A stretch of 64,000 nt of DNA from Amaurobius ferox (lineage: Eukaryota > Arthropoda > Arachnida > Araneae > Amaurobiidae): contig OX578150.1 in NCBI GenBank assembly GCA_951213105.1, forward strand, positions 20,934,022 through 20,998,021, written 5' to 3'. Of the stretch, positions 22,561 through 34,015 are shown one piece after another. Position 1 is the first letter of the stretch, and each line of letters begins with the position of its first letter. The position numbers and the translations under genes were made by a program. The notes beneath the pieces were generated by a model. It was not told where the DNA came from, did not search any database, and saw nothing but the letters and a program-made list of their open reading frames with translations.

Positions 22561-23775
22561 TCACCTAGTATCATGATAATGATCAGCAACCAGCATGATA
22601 TCATTGTCAAAATCTTTCATGCGTTTTTCCAACTCATCATCCGAGATCGGAAGGTTAGCATGAAGTGTAACATCTGAACCAGAAGCAATTTCTAGTTCGT
22701 TAAGTCTAGGTATCATAGTCTCAAGACTACCAATACTTACCTGAGAGGAGGTCGCCCGTTCTGCTGGCTGTTCCTCCATCTCCATCTTCCCCTTAGGCTT
22801 TTCGTTTGGATCACGAAGAATCTTGAAGACTCCAAGGTCCAAACCGGTGAATGCACCAAGGTCAGCTTTGCGAATCGCATCCGCAGCCTCCGAACCCACC
22901 TCGAAGATCCATCTTACAGAGTGGGGTTCCACAAAGTTTTGCAGAACACGCCACTCCTCAGACTTCAACTCCGGGTTGAAACGGTTCAGCCGTTTCAGCA
23001 AGACACTCGGCTCCTTTGTGTACACATCCCTGGTTTTAAATGCCACCTTGACAGGTTTGGGAAGGTCATTAGCACTCAAGACCATAAGTGCCTCTCCCAG
23101 AACCTGACTGTCGTTATGGAAGGTTCTCTTGATCCATTCCACAGTATTTGCATCATTGCAATGAAGAATCACAGCTCCAGCGTTTGAGCTGAAGAGATGA
23201 ATCTTCGGAAGTTGCTCACCAGTTGGGATCTCATCTATTTTACCGAGAGTCACCAACTGGATGTTATCAACCTCTTCCTTGCTCAGCTTGCTAGAAGGGA
23301 AGGACTTTTTGACGATGGCCATCTTAATAACCTGGACCGCTTGAGCGGTTCCAGGTTGGATGTCCGTCCTCGATCTCTTCTTGTCGATAAGATCTCTTGG
23401 AGAAGGTGTGGCTCCTGTCGACCTAGGTCGTTTGGTGCCTCCAACTTTCTCTGTGGCAGTGCCGGCTTTAACAGGCTCCTGGTCCAACTGCCTAGGCGTG
23501 CGCCTCCTCCTGCGCCTCTGTGCTTTGGTGAGGATACCCTGCGTCACAGCCGTGGTTTCAGTGTGTCGGTCACCAAGGTTCGCGACTCCACTTCCTTCCA
23601 CAGCCGGACTGCAGGCTTCCTCCTTTTTTCCATGATCCGACCCCAGAGGGGTTGTTTCAATGGTTGATTGGGAAACATCCGAAGATGTGCCCAATCCTTT
23701 CAACACTTCCTCATCTACATCGTCGCAACACGGAGAACCAGGAAAACTCGAAAGAGCCCAATCTGATTTCTCCAT
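22561..23775 (-). CDS. Family Y ORF1: nucleic-acid-binding protein, DUF4780-like
   Basis: I choose the ATG at 23775 (MEKSDWALSSF, about 404 codons), although the frame is open to an ATG at 23898. The nearer ATG matches the conserved ORF1 start of family X and leaves the shared leader untranslated. The N-terminal third is low complexity and basic (KAQRRRRRRTPRQ, KKRSRTD). A folded middle region (about residues 150-310, VIKMAIVKKSFP..EWRVLQNF..VRWIFEVG) resembles the DUF4780 type found in arthropod LINE ORF1s. The C-terminus is acidic with a probable helix. No zinc knuckle is visible, so it is unrelated to family X ORF1. ORF2 begins 39 bp after its stop. Confidence 0.82.
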   Translation of the reverse strand: MEKSDWALSSFPGSPCCDDVDEEVLKGLGTSSDVSQSTIETTPLGSDHGKKEEACSPAVEGSGVANLGDRHTETTAVTQGILTKAQRRRRRRTPRQLDQEPVKAGTATEKVGGTKRPRSTGATPSPRDLIDKKRSRTDIQPGTAQAVQVIKMAIVKKSFPSSKLSKEEVDNIQLVTLGKIDEIPTGEQLPKIHLFSSNAGAVILHCNDANTVEWIKRTFHNDSQVLGEALMVLSANDLPKPVKVAFKTRDVYTKEPSVLLKRLNRFNPELKSEEWRVLQNFVEPHSVRWIFEVGSEAADAIRKADLGAFTGLDLGVFKILRDPNEKPKGKMEMEEQPAERATSSQVSIGSLETMIPRLNELEIASGSDVTLHANLPISDDELEKRMKDFDNDIMLVADHYHDTR

Positions 23776-24496
23776 GCTGTAACCATAAGATAGGAAAAGG
23801 AACCACGGATTACTTCCAGTTCGATCGAGGCCCCCGCTAGGCCTCGTCTCCCCACACTTTTCTAACGTGAAAAGTGTAACCGCCAGAGTCATTCGCAAAG
23901 CTAGATGATAAGGAGCGGGTCATAACGTGCACCAGGTACACAGGGCCCAGGGATCAGCAAGGATCCAAGGGGGATTTCTCGATATGAAACGCTCCCCACC
24001 ATCCAACCAACGCAACCAAGGGACTCGACCTCTGGAACCGTTTACTGCAAAAGTTTCTTGAAAGCAATACTACAGATGCACGCCGCTTCGCCACACAACC
24101 ACCTGGTCCCGTTCCCGAGCCCAAACGGTATACCTTACAGCAGAGGCCGAAGAGTGGTACTAAGGCCCATAAGGCAGAAGTGAAGTTACTAGGGGCTTGG
24201 CATTGATGCAATCTGCAGCTAGAAGAAAAAGTTTGCTCGGGTAACTCGGGATAGCAACACCCGTATCCACAAAAGAAATGTATCCCTGAGGATTTTACAG
24301 AGTGGGACTGGTGTCTCACTTCCAACCCCCAACCTGGAGGACCAGGATGTCTTGTTTAGTCAGGAGCCTCACCTTTGACCTGTCCGGCATGGGAGACCCT
24401 ACCAGTAGCAAAAAGCTACCGCCGGCATAGCTCTCAGGATCATTGGAACACACAAGCCCCACCACCACAACAAGGCATAGACATCAGTCAGTGGAG
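23776..24496 (-). promoter_or_regulatory. Family Y LINE 5' UTR, homologous to the family X leader
   Basis: From 23776 to about 24300 this leader aligns with the family X leader (5043-5661), including blocks such as GTCTCCCCACACTTTTC and TTCTCGATATGAAAC (plus strand). It lacks the long C/U tract of family X and has about 190 extra bases at its 5' end (24300-24496). It presumably carries the element's internal promoter. The similarity ends at the ORF1 start. Confidence 0.75.
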
Positions 24497-25401
24497 ATTA
24501 CCCAGCTGAGTCTATCGCTAGGATCCTGCACAGTATTAGCTTCAACTCTAGCAGATGAATACAATTCAATTATATTTGAGCTAGACTTAAGAATAGGGCA
24601 ATTATTCTTTAAATGACCAGCCTTCTTACAAAAATAACATGGTCCTATGACCCTTTTAACTGGTTTAACACTTTTAAACACTTTGTTATTTTTACACTTT
24701 ACATTTACATTACTCTGAGACAAGAATACAGATGAATTTTGACTTACATTGTTTCTATCACTACGGAGTTGCCGGATACGTCCTTCTTCCTCTGACAATT
24801 CATGTTGGATTTTCTCCAAAGTGAAATCTTTGTCCTCCCAACGGTATATTAGTTGAACTATTCCCTGGAAGTCATCAGAGAGGTATCTTATGGCCTGGAA
24901 TGCCACATAGACGCTTTCCACCGGATGCTTGACGTCCTTCAATTTGGCGACCGCCTTCTTCAAACGCGTACAGAAGATATCCACCGGTTCATCTGGCTCC
25001 GGACGTAGGCTGAAGAACTCATCCAGTAAACGCACCAGGTTGGCGCGAGTCGGCGCGTCAAAGTGCGTTTTTAACTTATCCCACGCATCTGCCGGATCGT
25101 CGTTAATGTCAATTAACTCTTGGTAATCAGATGAAACATTCTGGAACAGGATCGCTAACGCGCGGTCCTTTCTGCGCATGTGATCTTCATAATCACGGCG
25201 TGACGTATTTTCATCCACCGGTAACGCTGTTCGGTCTACAAATCCGAAACAGCCCTCTCCTTTTAGAGCGAATGAAACTTCATTCCTCCAAGTGACGTAA
25301 TTGTCTCTAGTTAATGCAGTAATTTTATTTGCCTCCATGGCAAGGTGGCCTTTGGAACTGATCTGAACAGACCTTTTGTTTACGCTTTCGTCGACATGCA
25401 A
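24497..25401 (-). pseudogene. Copia gag and start of protease, cut by the family Y LINE
   Basis: The frame opens at 25401; a second ATG at the MEANKITALT position (about residue 22) fits better the usual copia Gag start. The UBN2-type Gag domain is clear: NYVTWRNEVSFAL, DPADAWDKLKTHFD, ARANLVRLLDEFF-like, and DFTLEKIQHELSEEE. One zinc knuckle, CYFCKKAGHLKNNC, lies near 24655-24615. The frame ends with DRLSWVI at the insertion point, right at the protease active site, where the LINE introduces a stop. The remaining polyprotein resumes at 18221. Confidence 0.88.
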
Positions 25402-25478
25402 ATGGCGCCGTCCGCGGCCCCCGTCGACAGGATTCGTTGGAACTCTAACACTTCTAAATTTTTAACGTTGTTATGGGG

Positions 25479-25497
25479 AGCACTGGCCCATAACCTT
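25479..25497 (-). other. Copia primer-binding site (internal initiator tRNA-Met type)
   Basis: On the minus strand, next to the 5' LTR, lies GGTTATGGGCCAGTGCTC. It complements the anticodon-stem region of initiator tRNA-Met (..GGCCCATAACC). Drosophila copia is known to prime from a half-tRNA of this kind, not from the tRNA 3' end. Confidence 0.75.
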
Positions 25498-26537
25498 TGA
25501 CAGAATTATGTATCATATCCATAAGTTATATATTGAAAATTAACGTATAATTAAATTTTTGAAGCTGGTGATAGAATAACTATGAGCCACGAAATTCTGG
25601 TTACACAACTTCGTTGAAATATTTAAAACAGAGTGTTGCAGCTATAACAAACGTTAGATAGTAGTTGTAGGAATACAAGTAGCAGTAGAAGTGTTAAATG
25701 AGAACAGTTCCAGTTTAATTCAAAATCACTTTTATTGAAGAGTGAATCCATTGTATTTGCTTACAATATATATCATGAGAACAGGTAAGCAAAAACCAAA
25801 GCATACTATTTACAAAACATGAGCACTACAGCTCATATGAATGTTTTCAGTTATAGTTCCATGCTTAGACACGTTTCTGGTTTAAGTATTATTTACACAA
25901 GTAAGTGGAATAAAAGCATTTCACACTTACGTGACCACGTGCACTTTCCGACGCCACCACTAGCTGGGCACACGCTATGGCAAAAACTTTAAACTTTCCG
26001 GATCAGCACTATAAAGTCCACAACACGGGAAACATGGTCTCCTTAACTGAGAACCATCAAAACTACTAAGTTTAGTTTAAATATCCGCGTTCACCGATAA
26101 ACACTTTATCGTAACTTTCGACAACATCGAAACATGACTTTACGAAGATCCGTCTGCCCGATCTAGATCCTTCTAGATCCTTCCATCGATCAGTATAAGC
26201 AAGCTATCCAACGAGCTTTCCAAGCGATCGATCCGTCGATCAAAACGATCTACATTAAACCAGAGCGATCTACTGACAAAGCGATCTCACTTAAAACCAG
26301 AAAAGTGTCTAGCCTTTATATCCGAAGATGGGTGCGTTCCGGAACATAACCGTTGCCGGCAACGCCCTCTGGATATGCAAAACAGGATGCGTGAGCGGTG
26401 AGAAAGGTGATTTGCATGATCAGCCAAGTTTTGTCCACATCGCGATTCGTTCACGAGAACGGAATAATCATTTTAATAATGACGTCACGCTCCCGCGAAA
26501 CGAGAATCGCGATGTAAACAAAACCAAGTTTCTAACA
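25498..26537 (-). repeat. Copia 5' LTR
   Basis: This is the partner of 13296-14331, with the same ends and few differences (one 5-bp insertion AGTTT near 26070, and scattered substitutions). GTAAT follows at 26538-26542. Confidence 0.93.
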
Positions 26538-27160
26538 GTAATCCCGGCAAATTCGTATGAAGAATTAAAACAAAAATTAACTTTGGTATTAGAAAGGTTC
26601 CGGAAGGTAAACATAACGCTTTCCCCAAATAAATGTAAATTTGGCATGACGGAAATAAATTATTTAGGATTTAACATTAACCAAAACGGCATAAGCCCTT
26701 CTGATGCAAATATAGGGAAAATTTCTTCTTTCCCCATACCCAAGACTAAGAAAATTGAAAACATTTTTAGGGGTATGCAACTTTTATAGAAATTGTATCC
26801 CCAATTATTACGTATCCCCACTTAACCGATCTGACGAGAAAAGGCACGAAATTTGAATGGAATGACGAGTGTGACGAAGCTTTCAAAAATCTACAGGATT
26901 GTTTCTTTAAGAAACCTATTTTAATTCAACCAAATTTTGATGAAGATTTTTTCCTAAATTCCGATGCGAGTCTAATCTCGGCATCAGCTGTGCTGTTACA
27001 AGAAGGAGATGGTATGCTCAAACCCATAGCCTATTACAGCCGAAAACTCAACCCACAAGAACAAAAGTACGCAGCGATAAAAGCGGAATTGTTGGCAATG
27101 CACAATGGAATTATGTTTTTTAAAACTTTCATTTTAGGCAGGAAAGATAATTTTCTGTAA
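26538..27160 (+). pseudogene. Gypsy pol, C-terminal part: reverse transcriptase end and RNase H
   Basis: Directly after the copia insertion the pol frame resumes (ANSYEELKQKLTLVLERF, NKCKFGMTEINYLGFNIN). It shifts frame near 26755-26770 (KTFLG-type motif) and again near 26830. It then gives a recognisable gypsy RNase H (FEWNDECDEAFKNL, NSDASLISASAVLLQEG, IAYYSRKLNPQEQKYAAIKAELLAM) and stops near 27158. No integrase follows. Confidence 0.85.
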
Positions 27161-27444
27161 CTTGCAATTAATGAGGTATTTTAATATGTTGGATGATTTT
27201 GATTTTTTTTCTTTGGATAGAAATTTTTTAGTTTTGATGATGTAATTTAATTATGAAAATTTGCGTGATATTGTTTGGTTTTGAGTTTTGGATTTCATGG
27301 TATATGAAACAAGTTTTGGCCTTTGGCAGTAAAGTTTGTATATGTAAAGGAATAAAGTTTTATATGTAAGGGAGTAAAATTTTATACATTTTTACTTTCA
27401 TGTTCATGCAGTTAGGAAATTTTGCAATTTTATTTTAAAATATT
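27161..27444 (+). other. Gypsy internal AT-rich region, left part
   Basis: This T/A-rich DNA, with runs such as TGATTTTTTTTC, resembles the region before the second LTR. I see no gene. It ends at the LINE dimer's target duplication (27445-27458). Confidence 0.5.
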
Positions 27445-27636
27445 TTGTTCTCGGAGGGTTGAGGTCGAGGTTGATTATGGTTTAATGGCACAAAATCCAA
27501 AGAGGATATGCTGCGCCAGACATATGGTACCGAGATACATAAAATAGTACTGATAACACGTGTATAATTTAAAATAGTGATAATGTGTGAAAATACTATG
27601 GAACATGTGCAACAATGCAAATGATATGAAAAATGG

Positions 27637-30600
27637 CTAAAAGGTTATAAAAGGTGGTGTTAAAAATGATGGAAAAAACCAATGTCCAAAAGGAATTGGG
27701 AAAAGCTCCAAATGAGGATTTTCTCCAATCAATTCTGCCAAATTTAATGTATAAGTCTTAAAATGCTTGAAACGAAACTGTTTATATTTAGTACATTCAA
27801 TTAAAATATGTTTGATACTTGCTGAGGTCTGACAACTATTACAAAAGGGTTCAACTTCTCCTAAAAGTAAGTGTCTGTGGGTAAAACGAGTATGACCAAT
27901 TCGCAAACGTGTTAAAAGTACCTCAAGTTTCCTACATTGGAAACTAGTCCACTTTTGTATTACGGGCTTTACTTCATACAACTTATTACGAGACTGCTGG
28001 TTCCAGGAATACTGCCATTTGTCATAAATATTTTTCAAAATGAATGGTTTGATGTCAGTTAAAGAGATTGTCAGGTTTAAATTTTGAGTAGCTGATTTAG
28101 CAGCAATATCTGCCAACTCATTTCCTCTGATACCAACATGTCCTGGCACCCAACAAAATTCAGTATGGTATCCCTGTACCTTTAGACGATGTTCATACTT
28201 AAGAATATCAGAGGCAATAGGGTAATTCATAGCAGTCCTAGATGATAAAAGTTGTAGCGAACTCAATGAATCGGTATAAATGATGTGCTTTTTGGAAATT
28301 TGGTGCGATATGAATATAAGACTCTGGTATATTGCCATAATCTCAGCAGTAAAAATAGAGCAAGATGCATGCAGTTTAAAAGACTTTATAAGTATTTTTA
28401 GATACATAAGCCAACCCTACATAATTGCCAGCTTTTGAGCCATCTGTGAAAATAGGAGTAAACTCGTTGTAGAGATTTCTATGTTCAGCAAACAGTTGCA
28501 AATAAATAGTCTGATCTGTGTTTCTCTTAGTAAAATTACTAAATGGGTTGAGATATATAAAATCTGGAACATGCCATGGAGGTGTTTCAAAACACTTTGT
28601 TTTCCTTATATTTACATCTACTTGTGGGGTTATTGATAATATATTTCGTATCCGCTTGCCAAAAGAAGGAATGCATGAGGGTCTGTGGTCGTAATGTCGA
28701 TCATAATGCTCATCTAGTATTAGTCGTTGCAGAGGGTGGTTCTGTAAAGACATGACCCGATAGTAATAATTCAGCATCAACTGTTCACGCCTGAATTCTA
28801 GAGGTGGCTCATTGCAGTACACATATAAGCTTTGAACAGGAGATGTTCTAAAGGCACCTGAACATATACGTAATGCCTTATTATGTATTGTGTCCAGTTT
28901 CTGAAGAACAGATGTTCGTGCACTCCCATAAACATTACATCCATAATCAATCTTGGAACGAATAATGGCCCTATATATACGTAGCATTGAAGTTGTATCT
29001 GCACCCCATTTCGTATTTGACAGAACTTTTAAAATGTTAATGGCTCTCTCACATTTCTTTCTCAATTTCTGAACATGGGGTAGGAAGGTGAGTTTTCTAT
29101 CGAACCAGACTCCAAGAAATTTCACTTCATCCACAACAGCAATTTTAGCATTTTCCATGAAAATCTCTGGCGGTAAGTGTAGACCTCCTTTTCTGGTGAA
29201 GTGAACGCAACAAGTCTTTTGGATTGAAAACCTGAATCCATTTAGATTAGCCCATTGCAGAATGCCATTTACTGCAGTTTGACACTGTCTTTCAACAGTG
29301 CGCATATCATGTGCTTGGTATGAAACTTGCAAATCATCCACATAGAGGCTTTTATGAACTGATGGTGGTAGATGGTTTAAAATACTGTTGATTTTCATGG
29401 AAAATAGAGTCACACTCAATACACTTCCTTGTGGCACTCCCTCCTCTTGTACGTGAGGATTTGAAAGAACAGTACCAATACGAACTTTGAATGTCCTTAT
29501 GTGCTAAAAAGTTTTGTATAAAAATGGGAAGATTTCCTTTTAAATTAAAATCAAAAAGGTCCTTAATAATACCATAGCGCCATGTGCGATCATAGGCTTT
29601 GTCAATATCAAAAAATATTGACACTAAATGATTTCGCCTAAGGTAGGCAGTCCTGATCTGGGATTCCAGAGCAATAATATTGTCAGAGGTAGATCTTCCT
29701 CGTCTAAAACCACTTTGATGTGGAGATAAAAGTTTATTTGTTTCAAGGAAATAAACAAGTCGGGCATTTACCATTTTTTCCATAATTTTGCAAATACAGC
29801 TTGTCAAGGCAATGGGTCGGTAACTTGAAGGACTTTTGGGGTCTTTTCCTGGTTTTATAATGGGTATGGTGATTGCTCTTTGCCAGGATGTCGGAAACTT
29901 ATGTTGAATATAAATCCTGTTGTACAGATATAAAAGGTTCAATAAAGACTCGTGAGAAAGGTGTTTCAGCATAGTATAATGGACACCATCTGGCCCACTG
30001 CTGGTTCCCTGAGTCTGTGACAATGCTGTAAGAAGTTCAAACTTTGTAAACGGAGAATTGTATGGCAAGTGTTTGGCTTGTGAGAAGACAATTGGTTTCT
30101 TTTCTGATCTGATTTTATGTGACAGGAATGGTTCTGAATAACTTGCCGAGTTTGAAACATCTGCAAAGGCTTTGGCTATTTCATTTGCTATTTCTGTGGG
30201 AGAGCTAATAATTGAGCCATTACTATTTATAACAGATATAAGGTGGTCATTATAGACACCTGAACACTTTTTGACCTTTCCCCATACTTTCTTGCTGGAA
30301 ATGGAACAGTTTAGTCCACTGACATACTCCTCCCATGACTCTCTTTGTCTTTGTCTGCGTATCCTACGAGCAACAGCTTTTGTATATTTAAATGCAGTAA
30401 GATTATCAGTCGTAGGATACCTTCGAAATTTGGCCCAGGCTTTCTTTTGTTTTATGTATGCCTCGCGACATTCTTCATTCCACCAAGGAAAGTGATACTT
30501 AGATGTTTTTCCAGAATTCTTAGGGATTGTATTATCAGCAGCCTTAATCAAGAGATTTGTAATATTGTTTACAGCTGTATCAATGTCACAGCTCTGAACT

Positions 30601-30832
30601 GCGTCATCAGCTATCACAGCTTGGGAAGTAAATGTTAACCAATCAGCTTTCGAAAAGATATATCGCGATGGTTTCACAGGTGATCTGATTTGACTGTTAA
30701 AGAGAACAATGGGAAAATGGTCGCTATTGTGTAGATCTTTGTCGACTAAAAAGGACCAGTATGGTAGGACTGACGGGGAACAGAAAGCAAGATCGATAGT
30801 GTGGAATGTCTTGCTTGGTTGATGAAAGTAGG
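27637..30832 (-). pseudogene. LINE copy B ORF2: partial endonuclease, reverse transcriptase, RNase H
   Basis: The frame is open from the junction at 30832 (no ATG until 30677, PSRYIFSKADW). It encodes the endonuclease end, then reverse transcriptase. An extra T near 29496 shifts the frame before the YVDD segment (28376-29437 frame; SLYVDDLQVSYQ near 29340). A second shift near 28387 leads to the RNase H frame ending at 27637 (IIYTDSLSSL, HVGIRGNELAD, FCNSCQTSASIKHILIEC). This stop shows the normal C-terminus of the family (about FPIPFGHWFFPSF..). Confidence 0.88.
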
Positions 30833-31089
30833 TTGAGGTTGAGGTTGATTATGGTTTAATGGCACAAGATCCAAAGTGGATATGCTGCGCCAGACAAATG
30901 GTACCGAGATACATAAAATAGTATTGATAACACGTGTATAATTTAAAATAGTGATAATGAGTGAAAAAACTATGGAACATGTGCAACAATGCAAATGATA
31001 TGAAAAATGGCTAAAAGGTTATAAAAGGTGATATTAAAAATGATGGAAAAAACCAATGTCCAAAAGGAATGGAAAAAGCTCCAAATGAG

Positions 31090-34015
31090 GATTTTCTCCA
31101 ATCAATTCCGCCAAATTTAATGTATAAGTTTTAAATGCTTGAAACGAAACTGTTTATATTTAGTACACTCAATTAAAATATGTTTTATACTTGCTGAGGT
31201 CTGACAACTATTACAAAACGGTTCAACTTCTCCTAAAAGTAAGTGTCTGTGGGTAAAACGAGTATGACCAATTCGCAAACGAGTTAAAAGTACCTCAAGT
31301 TTCCTACATTGGAAACTAGTCCACTTTTGTATTACGGGCTTTATTTCATACAACTTATTACGAGACTGCTGGTTCCAGGAATACTGCCATTTGTCATAAA
31401 TATTTTTCAAAATGAATGGTTTGATGTCAGTTAAAGGGATTGTCAGATTTAAATTTTGAGTAGCTGATTTAGCAGCAATATCTGCCAACTCATTTCCTCT
31501 GATACCAACATGTCCAGGCACCCAACAAAATTCAGTATGGTATCCCTGTACCTTTAGACGATGTTCATACTTGAGAATATCAGAGGCAATAGGGTAATTC
31601 ATAGCAGTCCTAGATGATAATAGTTGTAGCGAACTCAATGAATCGGTATAAATGATGTGCTTTTTGGAAATTTGATGCGATATGAATATAAGACTCTGGT
31701 ATATTGCCATAATCTCAGCAGTAAAAATAGAGCAAGATGCATGCAGTTTAAAAGACTCTATAGTATTTTTAGATACATAAGCCAACCCTACGTAATTGCC
31801 AGTTTTTGAACCATCTGTGAAAATAGGAGTAAACTCGTTGTAGAGATTTCTATGTTCAGCAAACAGTTGCAGATAAATAGTCTGAACTGTGTTTCAATTA
31901 GTAAAATTACTAAATGGGTTCAGATATTTAAAATCTGGAACATGCAATGGAGGTGTTTCAAAACACTTTGTTTTCCTTATATTTACATCTACTTGTGGGG
32001 TTATTGATAATATATTTCGTATCCGCTTGCCAAAATAAGGAATGCATGAGGGTCTGTGGTCGTAGAGGCGATCATAATGCTCATCTAGTATTAGTCGTTG
32101 CAGAGGGTGGTTCTGTAAGGACATGACCCGATAGTAATAATTCAGCATCAACTGTTCACGCCTGATTTCTAAAGGTGGCTCATTGCATTACATATATAAG
32201 CTTTGAACAGGAGATGTTCTAAAGGCACCTGAACATATACGTAATGCCTTATTATGTATTGTGTCCAGTTTCTGAAGAACAGATGTTCGAGCACTCCCAT
32301 AAACATTGCATCCATAATCAATCTTGGAACGAATAATGGCCCTATATATACGTAGCATTGAAGTTGTATCTGCACCCCATTTCGTATTTGACAGAACTTT
32401 TAAAATATTCATGGCTCTCTCACATTTCTTTCTCAATTTCTGAACATGGGGTAGGAAGGTGAGTTTTCTATCGAACCAGACTCCAAGAAATTTCACTTCA
32501 TCCACAACAGCAATTTTAGCATTCTCCATGAAAATCTCTGGAGGTAAGTGTAGACCTCGTTTTCTGGTGAAGTGAACGCAACAAGTCTTTTGGATTAAAA
32601 ACCTGATGCCATTTAGATTAGCCCATTGCAGAATGCCATTTACTGCAGTTTGACACTGTCTTTCAACAGTGCGCATATCATGTGCTTGGTATGAAACTTG
32701 CAAATCATCCACATATAGGCTTTTATGAACTGATGGTGGTAGATGGTTTAAAATACTGTTGATTTTTATGGAAAATAGAGTCACACTCAATACACTTCCT
32801 TGTGTCACTCCCTCCTCTTGTACGTGAGGATTTGAAAGAACAGTACCAATACGAACTTTGAATGTCCTATGTGCTAAAAAGTTTTGTATAAAAATGGGAA
32901 GATTTCCTTTTAAATTAAAATCAAAAAGGTCCTTAATAATACCATAGCGCCATGTGCGATCATAGGCTTTGTCAATATCAAAAAATATTGACACTAAATG
33001 ATTTCGCCTAAGGTAGGCAGTCCTGATCTGGGATTCCAGAGCAATAATATTGTCAGAGGTAGATCTTCCTCGTCTAAAACCACTTTGATGTGGAGATAAA
33101 AGTTTATTTGTTTCAAGGAAATAAACAAGTCGGGCATTTACCATTTTTTCCATAATTTTGCACATACAGCTTGTCAAAGCAATGGGTCGGTAACTTGAAG
33201 GACTTTTGGGGTCTTTTCCTGGTTTTAAAATTGGTATGGTGATTGCTCTTTGCCAGGATGTCGGAAACTTATGTTCCATATAAATCCTGTTGTACAGATA
33301 TAAAAGGTTCAATAAAGACTCGTGAGAAAGGTGTTTCAGCATAGTATAATGGACACCATCTGGCCCACTGCTGGTTCCCTGAGTCTGTGACAATGCTGTA
33401 AGAAGTTCAAACTTTGCAAACGGAGAATTGTATGGCAAGTGTTTGGCTTGTGAGAAGACAATTGGTTTCTTTTCTGATCTGATTTTATGTGACAGGAATG
33501 GTTCTGAATAACTTGCTGAGTTTGAAACATCTGCAAAGGCTTTGGCTATTTCATTTGCTATTTCTGCGGGAGAGCTAATAATTGAGCCATTACTATTTAT
33601 AACAGATTATATTACTATTTATAACCAATATTACGAATGGCGGAGGTAGTTGACCAATCAAATCATCAAGTTCCTTGCGATCAATATTATCATTTGGTGG
33701 AATATATATACAGCATATTGTAATCAATGTCTTAATATGGATACGAGCAGAAACAGCTTGTAAGTTAGTGGTAAGTTGTACATTGGAGGTAGGATAGTTA
33801 TGGGAAATTAGCAAGGCTACTCCCCCAGAAACCCTACTGTTTTGATCAAAATCTTTGCGAATGCAAGTAAAATGTTTAAAATTTATATTATTGTTAAATT
33901 TTAAAAAAGTTTCTTGAAGACAGACACAAATGTGATGATAAGTATTAATTAATGATTTAACCTCAAACAACTTGGTCTGCAAACCACGGCAGTTCCAAGA
34001 AACTAAAGAACCAAT
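31090..34015 (-). pseudogene. LINE copy A ORF2: deleted and start-less
   Basis: The position equivalent to copy 1's ORF2 ATG reads ATT (plus-strand AAT at 34013-34015). The endonuclease N-terminal part (to about 33622, LPPPFVIL) joins directly to the mid-reverse-transcriptase region. About 0.7 kb is lost, removing the catalytic GDFN and SDH motifs. The reverse transcriptase (32188-33438) retains YVDD but has Thr for Pro in GVTQGSVLS and ends at a TAA created by a C-to-T change near 32190. RNase H (31117-31785) is in frame with FTAEIM and HVGIRGNELAD, then shifts near 31130. Confidence 0.88.

Larger units (their letters stand above)
18222..24496 (-). mobile_element. Family Y LINE (I/LOA-group type, with RNase H) nested in copia
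   Basis: It is a complete insertion flanked by a perfect 13-bp target duplication, ATTACCCAGCTGA, at 18209-18221 and 24497-24509. On the minus strand it has a 5' UTR (24496-23776), ORF1 (23775-22561), ORF2 (22521-18313) and a short 3' UTR. It has no poly(A); it ends in repeats of TCATTCA. Tandem-repeat tails are known in I-like LINEs. ORF2 is interrupted by a SINE pair; otherwise both ORFs are open. I assign the I/LOA group from ORF2 motifs (LLTGHCTLKRHL..CRGC) with moderate certainty. Confidence 0.92.
13296..26537 (-). mobile_element. Ty1/copia LTR retrotransposon nested in the gypsy pol
   Basis: It reads on the minus strand. The 5' LTR is 26537-25498 and the 3' LTR is 14331-13296. Both have TG..CA ends, and the flanks carry the duplication GTAAT. 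The internal order is primer site, gag, protease, integrase, reverse transcriptase, which is the copia order. A family Y LINE (18222-24496) splits the protease. Without it the element would be about 7.0 kb. The two LTRs are nearly identical (a handful of differences over 1.04 kb), so insertion was recent. Pol carries one nonsense codon and has lost most of RNase H, so this copy is defective. Confidence 0.93.

Noticed and set aside
22561..23898. Upstream ATG at 23898 as the ORF1 start
   Set aside because: The extra 41 residues would be encoded by the leader shared with family X; the ATG at 23775 matches the conserved start.
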